Assembly (NCBI GenBank): GCA_945903465.1
Contig: CAMDOF010000001.1
Span: forward strand, 1 to 64,000
DNA length: 64,000 nt
Direction of reading: 5' to 3'
Source of the DNA: Opitutus sp. GAS368
Lineage (GTDB): Bacteria; Verrucomicrobiota; Verrucomicrobiia; Opitutales; Opitutaceae
The position numbers and the translations under genes are program-made. How positions within the stretch are numbered: the first letter of the stretch is position 1; the number at the start of each line of letters is the position of its first letter. Positions 9,987-20,700 of this stretch are shown piece after piece. The notes under the pieces are model-generated. The model was not told the origin of the DNA. It did no database searches and was given only the letters and a program-made list of their open reading frames with translations.

Positions 9987-11363
9987 ATGACAGCCAAACT
10001 GCCCCTTTCTGCCATCAAGCCGTTGCCCGCGACCTACCGCCCCGCCTCTCCCTACGTTTCGACCCATCGCCCGCTGTCGCGCCGGCGCTTCCTTCAAGGC
10101 GCGGGCATCGCGCTTTCCTTGCCGTTTCTTGATTCGATGCTGCCGACGTTTGCGCGTGCGCAAAGCGCCCGCAGCTCCCTCGACCCGAAGACCAAACCTC
10201 GCCGGATGCTCGGCATTTGCAACAATCTCGGCCTGCTCTCCGATCAGTTTTTCCCAACTGGTACCGGCCGCGACTACACGCTCTCGCCCTACCTCGAACA
10301 CCTCCGGGCGCAGCGCGAGGATTTCAGCGTCTTCAGTGGCGTCTCGCACCCCAACGTCGATGGCGGCCACCCCGCTGATATCTGCTTTCTCACCGCCGCT
10401 CCTCACCCCGGCAGCAGCTCGTTTCGCAACACAATCTCCCTCGATCAATACATCGCCGAACGCCTCGGGATACTCACGCGTTTCCCCTCCCTGACTCTCG
10501 GCGTCAACACCCGCACGCGGAGCCTCTCATGGAGTGGTACCGGCGTCGCCATCCCGCCCGAAGACAAGGCCGCCGACATCTTCAAACAGCTCTTTTTTCA
10601 AGGCTCCCCCGCGCAAATCGAAGCGCAGATCCGAAAACTGGATACAGGTCGCAGTATCCTTGACACGGTCTCCGGCCAGGCTCGAGACCTCGGGCGCAGC
10701 GTCACCGCCCGCGACCGCGATCGCCTCGACCAATACTTCACCAGCGTTCGCGACTTGGAGAGCCGGCTCCAAGCCTCCAAGGGGTGGGAGCGCAGCCCCA
10801 AGCCCGTCGTGACGGCGCCTCCGCCGGTCGACCCCGCGAGCCCGGCGGCCTACATGGAAAAGGTCAAAGTGATGTACGATCTCGCCCGAATCTCCTTCGA
10901 GACAGATTCAACCCGCGCGATTACGCTGATGCTCGACAGCGTCTCGACCCCCGTCCTCGAAATTCCCGATACAAAGATCACCGACGGCTACCACAATCTG
11001 TCGCACCACGGTAAATCGGAGGCCAAGCGCTCGCAGCTTAAGACAATCGACGAGTTGCACATGAAGCTGCTGGCAGGCCTCATCAACGATTTCAAAGCCA
11101 TCCGCGAGGGTGAAGACTCCCTGCTGGACCGGACGATGATTTTGTACGGCTCAAACTTTGGCGACGCCAACCAGCACGTCTGCACGAATATGCCGACGAT
11201 CCTAGCCGGCGGCGGATTCCGTCATGGTCAGCACCTGGCCTTTGATAAACAACGCAATTACCCGCTGCCGAATCTCTTCGTCTCCATGCTGCAACGCATG
11301 GGGATCGAGGAGGCGAATTTCGCCTCGTCGACCGGCACCATGCGCGGTCTGGAAATGGCATGA
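9987..11363 (+). CDS. DUF1552 domain secreted protein
   Basis: A 458-residue protein of the DUF1552 family. The N-terminus contains [17 protein letters not shown] (about residues 30-46), a twin-arginine-type export signal lying after a 30-residue basic/proline-rich extension; a shorter start is therefore possible. Conserved features include [15 protein letters not shown], the [15 protein letters not shown] segment, and the C-terminal [11 protein letters not shown] and GGGFRHGQH motifs with His/Asp clusters. The fold is thought to be related to DUF1501 and alkaline-phosphatase-like proteins; the function is not established. It overlaps the next gene by 4 bases (ATGA), so the two are very probably translated together. 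In planctomycetes and verrucomicrobia DUF1552 genes are regularly found beside DUF1592-type cytochrome genes, exactly as here. Confidence 0.88.
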   Translation: MTAKLPLSAIKPLPATYRPASPYVSTHRPLSRRRFLQGAGIALSLPFLDSMLPTFARAQSARSSLDPKTKPRRMLGICNNLGLLSDQFFPTGTGRDYTLSPYLEHLRAQREDFSVFSGVSHPNVDGGHPADICFLTAAPHPGSSSFRNTISLDQYIAERLGILTRFPSLTLGVNTRTRSLSWSGTGVAIPPEDKAADIFKQLFFQGSPAQIEAQIRKLDTGRSILDTVSGQARDLGRSVTARDRDRLDQYFTSVRDLESRLQASKGWERSPKPVVTAPPPVDPASPAAYMEKVKVMYDLARISFETDSTRAITLMLDSVSTPVLEIPDTKITDGYHNLSHHGKSEAKRSQLKTIDELHMKLLAGLINDFKAIREGEDSLLDRTMILYGSNFGDANQHVCTNMPTILAGGGFRHGQHLAFDKQRNYPLPNLFVSMLQRMGIEEANFASSTGTMRGLEMA

Positions 11364-14131
11364 ACGATTCCGCCGCCTTCACTCCGCCGCTGGCAATTTT
11401 CCGTCGCACGCTCGCCTTCGCGCTCACCACCCTTCTCGCCGGATCGGTCAGCCCGGCCGCCTCGGCCCCACGCTCGGCGCCCCTCGCCGCCCCAGCCCCT
11501 GCGCCACTGCCCGCGGCTTTCATCGAGCGTTACTGCGCCGCCTGTCACAACGATATCGACAAGGCGGGCGAGCTCGACCTCACCGCCCTCGCCTACACGC
11601 CGAGCGATCACGCCAACTTTCAGCGATGGGTGACGATTCATGACCGCGTCCGCGACGGTGAGATGCCGCCGAAGCAAAAAAAGCGCCCCGAGCCCGCCTC
11701 GCTGGCCACGTTTGTGACTTCGCTCGCGACCGAGCTGACCGCCATCGACGGTGCCCGCGTCGCCCGCGAGGGCCGGACCACTCAACGCCGTCTCAATAGC
11801 TACGAGTACGAAAACGCCCTGCGCGATCTCTTCAACGCTCCGTGGCTGCAGATCCGTGGACAATTTCCTGATGATGGCGAGGCCTACCGTTTCAACAAAA
11901 TCGGCGAAGCCCTCGACGTCTCGCACGTGCACATGCTTCGCTACATGGGTGCGGCCGACTACGCGATGCGCCAGGCGCTCAGCGCACAGCTCACCCGCCC
12001 CCCCACCATCACCACGCGCTCCTACGCGCGCGACCAACGCACGCTTACCAGCAAATTTGCCGGAAATATTTTCAACACCTCACCCGATCGCATGACGTAC
12101 CCCGTGCTCGGCGCCACCGCGCAACCCGACGTGCGTTACGGTCGTGCTCCCGCTACCGTGGGCTCCGCCGATCCCGCCACTCGTGAGCTGGAGGCGGTCG
12201 GCTGGGTCGCCAGCAACTACGTCACTGGCTTCACCTATCGTTGGGATGGATTCCGCGCCCCCGTCGCCGGTCGCTATCGGATCCGTTTTAGTGGCTATAC
12301 TCTTTGGGCCGCGCCCGGTGGTGTCGCCAAAAGGTTTGCCAATGAAAATGATAAAGTCGGGACCTCTCGCCCCCCGAATCTCAACGTGCCCGACTACGAT
12401 CACCTTTCCCCCGGTCGCCGCGATGAACCCATTACGGTCTACACCCGCAACGGCATTATGAACCGGCGCGTGGGCGAGTTTGATCTCACCCCTGAACCCG
12501 GCGTTTACGACCTCGGCGACGTCTGGCTGCTCGCGAATGAAACCCTCGCGCCCGACGCCTCGCGCCTCTATCGCTCACGACCCAATAATTTTAAAAACCC
12601 TCTCATGACCGCCGAAGGTGCGCCGAGCGTGGCCTTCCGCTGGATGGAGGTGACGGGGCCGATCTACGACGAAACTTCTGGTGCCGGTTACCGCCTCCTC
12701 TTCGGCGATCTCCCGCTGCAAGCCAACCCCCAGAGCGGCATAACCGTCCCTGCCATCGCCCGCCATTTTACCGACGAAGGGGGCCGCAACGCCGGGCGGC
12801 GCGTCGCCCCGCTGGAGGACGTCGCCGTCGAGGTGATCCCCCGCGAGCCCCGCACGGATGCCGAGCGGCTGATCCGTGCGTTTCTCGACCGGGCCTACCG
12901 CCGCCCGGTGACCGCACCGGACGTCGCCCGGTTTCTTGCGCTGTTTGATGATCGCCAGGCCGCCGGCCATAGTTTCACCGAGGCGATGTTCGCCGCCTAC
13001 ACGGCCGCACTCGCCTCGCCCGGTTTTCTTTTTATCGAGGAGAAGCCCGGCCCGCTCGATGCCTACGCGCTCGCCACTCGCCTCGCCCTTTTCCTGACCA
13101 ATTCCGAACCTGACCCCGCCCTGCGCGCCCGCGCGGCCTCCGGCGAGTTAGCCCAACCCGCCGTCTTGCGCGCCGAAACCGAGCGCCTCCTCTCCGATCA
13201 AAAATCGCGCCGCTTCGTCGATGCCTTTCTCGATTACTGGATCGACGCCCGCAAAATCGAAGACACCACCCCCTCCACCACGCTTTACAACGATTACTAC
13301 CTGGACGACGCACTCACCGAGGCGACTCTGCTCGAAACGCAGCTCTTCTTCGCCGACCTGCTCGCCCACGATTTACCTGCCCGCCGCTTGATTGATTCCG
13401 ACTATACGTTTCTCAACGAACGCCTCGCCGGACACTACGGCCTCGATGGCGTCAAGGGCGGCACCCTTCGGCGCGTAGCGCTCCCGGCCGACAGCGTGCG
13501 CGGCGGCCTCCTCACCCAAGCCAGCGTCCTTAAGATCACCGCCAACGGCACCACGACGTCGCCCGTTTTACGCGGTAAATGGATCGCCGAGCGCATCCTT
13601 GGCATCGAAATTCCGCCCCCGCCCGCCGCCGTCCCGGCCGTCGAACCCGACATCCGCGGCGCCGTCTCCATCCGACAGCAACTCGATCAACACCGCGCCG
13701 ACCCGAGCTGTGCCGCCTGTCACCGCAAATTCGACCACCTCGGATTTGCCCTCGAGGGCTTCGATATTATGGGCGCAACGCGCCAACGGTACCGCGCCAT
13801 CGACAGTGCCAAACCCGCCGTGATTGGCCTGGGCAAAAACGGCCAGCCCTTCGAATTTCATCATGGCCTCGAGGTTGACGCCACCGGCGAGCTCCCCGAT
13901 GGCCGCACCTTCGCCAACGTCCGTGAGTTCAAAAAGCTGCTCGGCTCGGCCGAGGTGGCGGTGGCCCGGAATCTCGCCAAGCAGCTGATTATCTACGCGA
14001 CGGGCGCGCCCTTGCGCTTCAGCGACCGGACCGCGCTCGCAAACATTCTTGAGTCAACGCAGGGGCAGGCCTACGGGGTGCGCAGCTTGGTTCACGCCAT
14101 CGTGCAGAGCGAACTCTTCAAAAACAAGTAG
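11360..14131 (+). CDS. DUF1587/1592/1588/1585 c-type cytochrome protein
   Basis: A 923-residue exported protein. An N-terminal hydrophobic stretch (about residues 15-35) acts as signal peptide. The first heme site is YCAACHND, with Cys59, Cys62 and His63. Then follow a DUF1587-like segment ([16 protein letters not shown]), a long central beta-rich region, a DUF1595/DUF1592 region (about 490-690), a DUF1588 region ([18 protein letters not shown], then [21 protein letters not shown] with a second heme motif at Cys784-Cys787-His788), and a DUF1585 region at the C-terminus. This domain order is the standard one for this Planctomycetes-Verrucomicrobia family. It suggests a periplasmic diheme protein in an oxidation pathway; the substrate is unknown. 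Translation is coupled to the DUF1552 gene through an ATGA overlap. Confidence 0.9.
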   Translation: MNDSAAFTPPLAIFRRTLAFALTTLLAGSVSPAASAPRSAPLAAPAPAPLPAAFIERYCAACHNDIDKAGELDLTALAYTPSDHANFQRWVTIHDRVRDGEMPPKQKKRPEPASLATFVTSLATELTAIDGARVAREGRTTQRRLNSYEYENALRDLFNAPWLQIRGQFPDDGEAYRFNKIGEALDVSHVHMLRYMGAADYAMRQALSAQLTRPPTITTRSYARDQRTLTSKFAGNIFNTSPDRMTYPVLGATAQPDVRYGRAPATVGSADPATRELEAVGWVASNYVTGFTYRWDGFRAPVAGRYRIRFSGYTLWAAPGGVAKRFANENDKVGTSRPPNLNVPDYDHLSPGRRDEPITVYTRNGIMNRRVGEFDLTPEPGVYDLGDVWLLANETLAPDASRLYRSRPNNFKNPLMTAEGAPSVAFRWMEVTGPIYDETSGAGYRLLFGDLPLQANPQSGITVPAIARHFTDEGGRNAGRRVAPLEDVAVEVIPREPRTDAERLIRAFLDRAYRRPVTAPDVARFLALFDDRQAAGHSFTEAMFAAYTAALASPGFLFIEEKPGPLDAYALATRLALFLTNSEPDPALRARAASGELAQPAVLRAETERLLSDQKSRRFVDAFLDYWIDARKIEDTTPSTTLYNDYYLDDALTEATLLETQLFFADLLAHDLPARRLIDSDYTFLNERLAGHYGLDGVKGGTLRRVALPADSVRGGLLTQASVLKITANGTTTSPVLRGKWIAERILGIEIPPPPAAVPAVEPDIRGAVSIRQQLDQHRADPSCAACHRKFDHLGFALEGFDIMGATRQRYRAIDSAKPAVIGLGKNGQPFEFHHGLEVDATGELPDGRTFANVREFKKLLGSAEVAVARNLAKQLIIYATGAPLRFSDRTALANILESTQGQAYGVRSLVHAIVQSELFKNK

Positions 14132-14211
14132 TCGGCCGCGTTCTGGCCAGCCCTTCATCCCGATATCCTCAGTCGCGCAATTTCCCTACGGCGCGCTCCT
14201 CCCAACTTATT

Positions 14212-15216
14212 ATGCGTTCTGGAATTCTCGCCGGCGGTAACTGGATTGTTGATCACGTAAAAATCATCAACACGTGGCCCACTCAGGATTCTCTCGCGAC
14301 CATTCTCGCGGAAACCCCCAGCAACGGCGGGGCCCCTTACAACGTCCTCAAGGATCTCGCGCGACTCGGCGCTCCCTTCCCGCTCTCCGCCGTCGGCCTC
14401 GTCGGTCAGGATGCCTTCGGTCAACGCATCATCGCAGATTGCCACGCTCACGGGATCACCACCGAACAGCTTCACACCACCGCCGCCGCCCCCACCAGTT
14501 ACTGCGACGTCATGACGGATCAGACCACCGGCCGCCGGACTTTTTTCCACCGTCGCGGGGCCAACGCGCTGCTCGGCCCCGAGCACTTTGACTTCACCAC
14601 GACGACCGCCCAACACTTTCACCTCGGCTATCTTTTACTGCTGGAACGTCTCGACGCGTTTTACCCCGACGGCCTCACTGGCGGCGCGCAGGTCCTCCGC
14701 GCCGCGCGGGCGGCGGGTCTCCGCACCTCTCTCGATTGCGTGAGCGATAACAGCGATCGCTTTGTGGCCGTCGCCAAACCCGCGCTACCCCACCTCGATT
14801 ATTTCTTCGCCAACGATTTCGAAGCCTCTCGGCTCACCGGCGTGGACCTCATCGAGGAGGCGGGTCGCGACCTCGCCGCACTGCGATCCGCCAGTCAAAA
14901 ACTCCTCGCCGCCGGCGTCCGCGAATGGGTGTTTATTCACTCGCCCCACGGAGTCTTCGCCGCGAGCGCCCACACCGACGTCTGGCAACCATCCGTCCGC
15001 GTCGCTCCCGCCGCCATCAAGGGCGCGGCGGGGGCGGGCGATGCCCTCGCCGCCGGTATCTTGCTCGGACTCCACGAGAATTGGCCGATCGCACGCTGCC
15101 TCCAACTCGGCGTCAGTGCCGCCGCCGCGTCCTTGTTTGATGCGACGTGCTCCGCCAGCGTGGGATCCATCGCCGCGTGTCGCCAACTCGGAGACGAGCT
15201 CGGCTTCAACCCTTGA
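14212..15216 (+). CDS. PfkB-family sugar kinase
   Basis: A 334-residue ribokinase-like enzyme. The N-terminal half has the substrate-binding Gly-rich region (GGAPYNVLKDLARLG, about residues 39-53). The C-terminal PfkB signature contains the anion hole and catalytic base, Gly274-Ala275-Gly276-Asp277, followed by ALAAGILLG. The family phosphorylates sugars, nucleosides or sugar phosphates in the cytoplasm with ATP. The gene begins 80 bases after the DUF1592-type gene on the same strand, so it may be co-transcribed and act on the sugar that the exported pair helps release. The 3' end overlaps the end of a degenerate AraC gene on the other strand by 11 bases. The leader is pyrimidine-rich and has no Shine-Dalgarno sequence. 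Confidence 0.88.
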   Translation: MRSGILAGGNWIVDHVKIINTWPTQDSLATILAETPSNGGAPYNVLKDLARLGAPFPLSAVGLVGQDAFGQRIIADCHAHGITTEQLHTTAAAPTSYCDVMTDQTTGRRTFFHRRGANALLGPEHFDFTTTTAQHFHLGYLLLLERLDAFYPDGLTGGAQVLRAARAAGLRTSLDCVSDNSDRFVAVAKPALPHLDYFFANDFEASRLTGVDLIEEAGRDLAALRSASQKLLAAGVREWVFIHSPHGVFAASAHTDVWQPSVRVAPAAIKGAAGAGDALAAGILLGLHENWPIARCLQLGVSAAAASLFDATCSASVGSIAACRQLGDELGFNP

Positions 15217-15993
15217 GCCCGCTCCGGTCGCGACGGGTCCGATACCGCGAAGGCGTCATGCCGACCCACCGCAGGAAGGCGCGTGAAAAAACGATTGCGC
15301 TCCGATATCCTACCCGCGGCGCGATCGCCTCCCCTTTTTCTCCCGTGCTTTCCAGCAGTTCCTGCGCACGTCGCATCCGCATATAAGTCACCGGCTCCAT
15401 CGGCGTGCGCCCAAGCTCACGTCGACACACGCGCCGCAGGTGCTCCGCACTTAGGGTGCACGCTGCCGCCTACGTCGTGAGCTTCCCATCAATCGTGAGA
15501 TCGCGCGCGACCGCTGCCCACAGCGCCCCCACCCGCGTGGCCCGCCTCCACGGACGCGCCAGCCGCGAGACGATACCATGCGCTAAGCTCAACCAGTGCC
15601 GCACCAACACCGCATCGCGTTCCCCGGCCCACTCCGCCCGCAATCCCTCAAGTACCCGCCCCAAATCCTCCGCCCCTTGCTTCAAAAGCAACGGCGAACC
15701 CGCCCCCACCAGGGGTCGCATCCATGGCCCTCCTCGTACCGCACCGATGCAAACACCCAGCGCTGCCCGGGTATCGCGTGGAATGTATTCAAGACTCGCG
15801 GCGGCGCCAAACACAACGCGCCCGCCCGCAGCCGCTCCCAACTCCCTTCCAACCGCACCCGCCCTTCACCTTCCAGACAAGCCAGAAAAAAACTCCCCGT
15901 CGGCGCCAAGCGCACCCGTCGATCCGGAGCGTCGACCCCATCAATCCCGAGCCACGCGATAGGACAGCCCGCCAACTCCGGACACGCCTTCAC
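15206..15993 (-). pseudogene. Broken AraC-family regulator (frameshift plus stop)
   Basis: Three pieces in order on the minus strand make up one AraC protein. A cupin-like N-terminal domain (about 15993-15725: GSFFLACLEGEG, LAPPRVLNTFHAI, WVFASVRYEEG) is interrupted by a one-base frameshift near 15720-15730. A linker in the new frame (15730-15473) ends at an in-frame TAG at 15470-15472. The same frame continues into a two-helix-turn-helix domain (AAACTLSAEHLRRVCRRELG, then VGYRS, FSRAF and GMTPSRYR) to 15206. The 5' end is unclear: the first in-frame GTG is at 15993, and a stop lies upstream at 16042-16044. With two lesions this is probably inactive, although assembly errors are possible. It is divergent from the TIM-barrel/Tm-1 gene block at 16.2-24.8 kb and may once have regulated it. 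Confidence 0.82.
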
Positions 15994-16221
15994 ATCCAGA
16001 GACCAACGCTTCGTCCGCGCCCCATCAATCGTGGTTTCTTGCTATTCCAAGTTCATCGGGGCACGTGTAAAATCATCTGATAAATATGTGCGCACGGGGC
16101 TTTTCTTCCTTTCCTTCGTGGCGCACCTTTAGATTTTCATTCACGCTGAACTCGCGTCAAGCTCCCCGCCATGCTGGGGATGATCGACCACTCCGCACCA
16201 CCACACCAACCATTTTTATTC

Positions 16222-17097
16222 ATGCCCAATCCTTGGACTGGAAAAGGAAACCCGTACACGCGCGACGAAGTGCGCGCCCGTCTGCAAGCCACCCTCGACC
16301 GAGGTCAGGCCATTATCGCGGCCGGCGCCGGCACCGGCATCAGCGCCAAATTCATCGAAAAGGGCGGCGCCGATCTCATCATTATCTACAATAGCGGTCG
16401 CTTTCGCATGATGGGCCACGGCTCTACCGCGGGCATGATGGCCTACGGTGATGCCAACGCCATCGCCATGGAAATCGGCGAGTACGAGGTCCTCCCGGTC
16501 GTCGAGGAGGTTCCCGTAATCTGCGGCGTCCACGCCACCGATCCGCGCCGCCGGATGTGGCACTGGCTGGGTCAGGTCAAAGAAATGGGATTTTCCGGCG
16601 TAAATAATTTTCCCACGCACACCATCGTCGACGGCCACTTCCGCGGCGTCCTCGAGGAGACTGGCATGAGCGTGAAAAAGGAATACGAGATGGTCGCACT
16701 CGCCCGCCGCATGGATCTCTTTTCCGTCGTCTACGTCGGTACGCCCGAAGAGGCCGCCGAGATGGCCAAAGCCGGCGCCGATGCGATCATCGCCCACGTC
16801 GGCACCACCGTCGGCGGCAGCATCGGCGTAAAGACCGCCGTCGTCAGCTGGGAGCATACCCTCCAGGTTACTCAGAATATCATCCACGCCGCCACGGCCA
16901 TTCGGAAGGATATCTTCTTCCTCTGCCACGGCGGCCCCATCAACACCCCAGAAGACGCCGCCCGTGTGATCGACGGCACCGACTGCCACGGTTTCGTCGG
17001 CGCCAGCAGCCTCGAGCGGATGGGCGTCGAGGAATCTCTCACCAATCTCACTCGCAAATTCAAGACCTTGAAAGTTAAACCCAAAGCAGAACGCTAA
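16222..17097 (+). CDS. PEP-hydrolase-type TIM-barrel protein (PF09370)
   Basis: A 291-residue protein of the phosphoenolpyruvate hydrolase family, formerly called TIM-barrel signal transduction protein. The ATG at 16222 gives the conserved start (MPNPWTGKGNPYTRDEV); an ATG 17 codons upstream adds sequence unlike the family. Family hallmarks are AGAGTGISAKFIEKGGADLI, YNSGRFRMMGHGS, GVHATDPRR, GFSGVNNFPTH, an internal GADAIIAHVGTTVGGSIG segment and the C-terminal GFVGASSLERM. In plants and fungi the same domain is the C-terminal half of the Tm-1 protein, fused to a UPF0261 domain. Here the UPF0261 partner is a separate gene at 22316. The physiological reaction of the bacterial stand-alone enzyme is not well defined. 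Confidence 0.87.
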   Translation: MPNPWTGKGNPYTRDEVRARLQATLDRGQAIIAAGAGTGISAKFIEKGGADLIIIYNSGRFRMMGHGSTAGMMAYGDANAIAMEIGEYEVLPVVEEVPVICGVHATDPRRRMWHWLGQVKEMGFSGVNNFPTHTIVDGHFRGVLEETGMSVKKEYEMVALARRMDLFSVVYVGTPEEAAEMAKAGADAIIAHVGTTVGGSIGVKTAVVSWEHTLQVTQNIIHAATAIRKDIFFLCHGGPINTPEDAARVIDGTDCHGFVGASSLERMGVEESLTNLTRKFKTLKVKPKAER

Positions 17098-17196
17098 GCC
17101 GCGCCGAACCGTCCGTTTTTTTCAGGAGCGGATCAAGCACCCGCTCTCAACGCCGCCCGCGCGCCGCCCCGCCCTCCCCTCCCCCCATCCCAGTCC

Positions 17197-17646
17197 ATGT
17201 CACCCTCCGACCGTCGCTTCGTCCAAATCGCCGACGCCCTCCGCGAACCCAACGCCTGGACCAATAACGAGTGGCTCGTCCGCCCCGACCTCGTCGCCGC
17301 CGAGAAACTTCTTCTCGTCCGCGCGAACATGGATCCGCTGCACTGCCACCCGTTCCATTATCACCCGAACCGCGAGGAGATCATCTACGTGCTTTACGGC
17401 CGCGCGGAACAATGGGTCGGTCGCGAGTACCGGATCTTGAGCGCCGGCGAGATGGCACATATTCCCGCCGGCACCGTTCATGCGACCTACAATCCCCACG
17501 CCGAACCGCTGGTCTTCCTCGCCATCCTCTCCCCCGCGAAACTCGCCGCCGACCTCGCCACGGCCCCCGATCCTTGCGATGTCTCCACCTCCGAACCGTG
17601 GGCCACTCTGCGAAAAAACCGGCCGCCTTGCGTCACGCGTTTCTAA
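17197..17646 (+). CDS. Small cupin protein
   Basis: A 149-residue single-domain cupin. Motif 1 is HCHPFHYHPNREEIIYVLYG (about residues 48-67), which carries metal-binding histidines and a glutamate. Motif 2, HIPAGTVHATYN, supplies the last histidine. The length and lack of extra domains fit small cytoplasmic cupins that bind or isomerise sugars, or act as metal-dependent dioxygenases. It lies 100 bases after the TIM-barrel gene and 150 bases before the giant dehydrogenase gene, all on one strand, so it is likely part of the same pathway. The substrate is unknown. Confidence 0.82.
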   Translation: MSPSDRRFVQIADALREPNAWTNNEWLVRPDLVAAEKLLLVRANMDPLHCHPFHYHPNREEIIYVLYGRAEQWVGREYRILSAGEMAHIPAGTVHATYNPHAEPLVFLAILSPAKLAADLATAPDPCDVSTSEPWATLRKNRPPCVTRF

Positions 17647-17797
17647 AAAATAGCCGACCCTCCCCGCTGCGCAGCCCTTTTTCGACACCTCGCCTCACCG
17701 TTTTCTTCCCGCTGCGCTTCGCCCCCCCCCGGTCTTTTCCGCCGCCTCTTCTCATTCCGACCACGGACCAACTCTCCCCGCCCCTTTTCTCCCTTTT

Positions 17798-20700
17798 ATG
17801 AAACGCCTCCTCGCCTTCGTAACCCTGCTCGCCGTCGCCCTCGCCTCCGCCCTTACCGCCACGGGCGCTGACACTCCCCTCCGCGTCTTTATCCGCTCAG
17901 GTCCCAAGTCGCACGGTCCGGGGCAGCACGATCATCCTCGCTTCCTCGCCGACTGGGTTCCTCTGCTCAACGCCCGCGGCGCGATCGCCTCCGGTGGCAA
18001 CACGTTCCCTTCCGCCGCGCAACTGACCGCCACCGACGTCCTCATCCTCCACGCCCAAGAGGCCGGCAATATCAGCGAGCCCGAACGCGCCCTGCTTAAC
18101 ACCTATATCGCCCGTGGCGGCGGTATCGTCGTCATCCACGCCGCCGCCGTCGCCAAGGATACCGACTGGTACAAAACCATCATCGGCGGATCTTGGCGCC
18201 ACGGCACCACCAAGTGGCTCGAGGCGCCCATGCAGCTCTACTTTACCGACCGCGCCCATCCCATTTCCCGCGAGGCGTCCAACTGGTCCATGACCGACGA
18301 GATTTACTACGATATGGATATTCTCCCCGAGGCCCATGTCATCGCCACCGCCTATACCCCCAAGGCCATCGACACCGGTGGCAAGGGCAACAAGGAGGCC
18401 CAGGCCCGCGCCGCCGAAGCCGTCGCCACCCGCAAGGCCGTCAATATTTACGACATCCAGCCCCAAATGTGGACCTACGAGCGCACCGTCGCCGGCGGCG
18501 CGAAACCTTACCGCGCCTTCGTCGCCATCCCCGGCCATCTCTACGTCAATTTCAACCGCCCAAACTATCGTTCCATTCTGCTGCGCGGCATCGCCTGGGC
18601 CGGCCAGCGCAAGAATGTCGACGAGCTCTGCATCCCCAGCGAACTCGGCGACGCCCTCCGCTATCCCGAGGGCGGCCCCACCGCCCCCGCACTCGCCGCG
18701 GCTAAGATCCAAGTTCACCCCGCCTTCAATCTCTCCCTCGTCGCCTCCGAGCCGCTCATCAACAAAGTGATGAATATCGACTGGGATGAACAGGGCCGCC
18801 TCTGGGTCTGCGAAACCCCCGAATATCCCAACGGCCGGCGCCGGCCCAACACTCCCGCCAACTCCGCCCTCCCGCGCTGGCAGGACTCCGGCTCCCATAA
18901 ACCCCTCCTCACCGAGCGCGATCCCGAGGACTGCATCTCCATTCTCACCGATACCAACGGTGATGGAATTATGGATACAAAAAAAGTCTTCGCCGACAAA
19001 CTCGAGCTCGTCACCAGTTTTGTGCTCTATAAAAATGGCGTCATCGCCGCCACCTCGCCCGATATCTGGTATCTCGAGGATACCGATAACGACGGTGTCT
19101 GCGACCGGCGCACCAAGCTCTACACCGGCCTCGGCATCAACGACACCCACGCCGTCATTAATAATCTCCGCTGGGGTCACGATGGGTGGATCTACGCCAC
19201 CCACGGTTACAGCCGCGGCGATGTCACCTCCGGTGACGGTTCAAAAAAATTCGGCCCCGATGGCGCCGGCGTCGTCCGCTTCCGCCCCGACGGTTCCGCC
19301 TTCGAACAATACTCCAGCCGCAACAGCAACACCTGGGGCCTCGACATCACGTGGGACGGCCAGGTCTTCTGGACCCAGCCCACCAGCGGCACGGTTTTTT
19401 TCCACACCGTCCTCCCCGAGAGTGTCCTCGCCAAAGGCAAAATCCCCGGCACCCCTTCATGGAAGGGCATGTTGACCAATCAGCGCACCTTCCCCGCGAT
19501 GGAGTGGCCGGAGCAGGCCTACGTTCAAATCGACCAAGTCGGCCGCTTTACGGCCGCGGCCGGTTGCGCAATTTACGAGGGAGGCGCTTGGCCCGCTAAG
19601 TGGAATTACAGTTACTTCACCACCGAGCCGACCCTTAACATCGTTCACCACCAATTCGTTCGCCCCGACGGCGTCAGCTATTCGATCGAGAAAGAAAAAG
19701 GCCGCGAAGAAACCGAATTCATGCGCGGCACCGATCTTTGGTTCCGGCCCATTGAAAATCGCGTCGGCCCCGACGGCGCCCTTTACGTCGTCGATTTCTA
19801 TAATCAGGCAGTCATCCACAACGACACGCGGGGTCCCGTCCACAGCCAGACCAACGCCGCCGTCCGCCCCGACCGCGATCACTACTTCTCCCGCATCTGG
19901 CGCGTGCAGCACAAAGAGGCCAAGGTCCTCCCCGTCCCCACCCTCGATCGCAGAAACCTCGCCAGCCTGATCAAGACGATTGAAACGAGCCCCAACGCCC
20001 ACGTGAAAAAAATCGCGCTCCGGCTCGCGCGGGAAAATCACGCCGGCGCCCCGCTCCTCACGTCACTCTCTCGCCCCATGGGCAGCCCCGCCCTCGCCCG
20101 CTACGAGTCCGCCCGCACCGCCACCACCCCCGCCCAACGGGCCGCCGTTATCGCTGAGTACGCCGCCGCCACCGATGATTGGACCCGCTCCGCCCTCATC
20201 GCCGCCGCGAGCGAACACTCCAGCGAGTTCCTCACCGAGGCCCTCGCCACCGCGCCTGCCACTAACAACGCGCTCGTGTCTTTCGTCACCGCTCTCGCCG
20301 GATCCGCCTCCCCCGCCAGCGCCGGGCGCCTCACCCAGACCGCCGCCGCTAGCCCCGGCCTCTTGGCCGCTCAGCTCCTCCGCGGTCTCACCCAGCTCGA
20401 GGGTCGCCTCCCCGCGCTCGACGCCCCCACCGTCGCCGCACTTCGTACCTTACTCACCACTCCCGCCACCGCCGCGACCGCGTTCTCCCTCGTCGCCACT
20501 TGGGATAAAGCCGGCGCCCTCGCCGACACCGTGATCCAGACCGGGCGCGGTCTTCTCAGCGATCTCGCCAGTGCCAGCACCCCCGCCGCTACCCGCGCCG
20601 ATATCGCCACCGCTCTCGTCGCCCTCCCGACCCACCGCTCCGCCGCCCTCGCGAAAATCGGTATCCTCCTCAGCGATCCCAACACCTCCGAAACGATCGC

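Noticed and set aside
17897-19204. 435-codon open frame on the minus strand
   Set aside because: It lies wholly inside the ThuA-dehydrogenase gene, is Gly/Val/Asp-rich as expected from the antisense of GC-rich coding DNA, and has no family motif.
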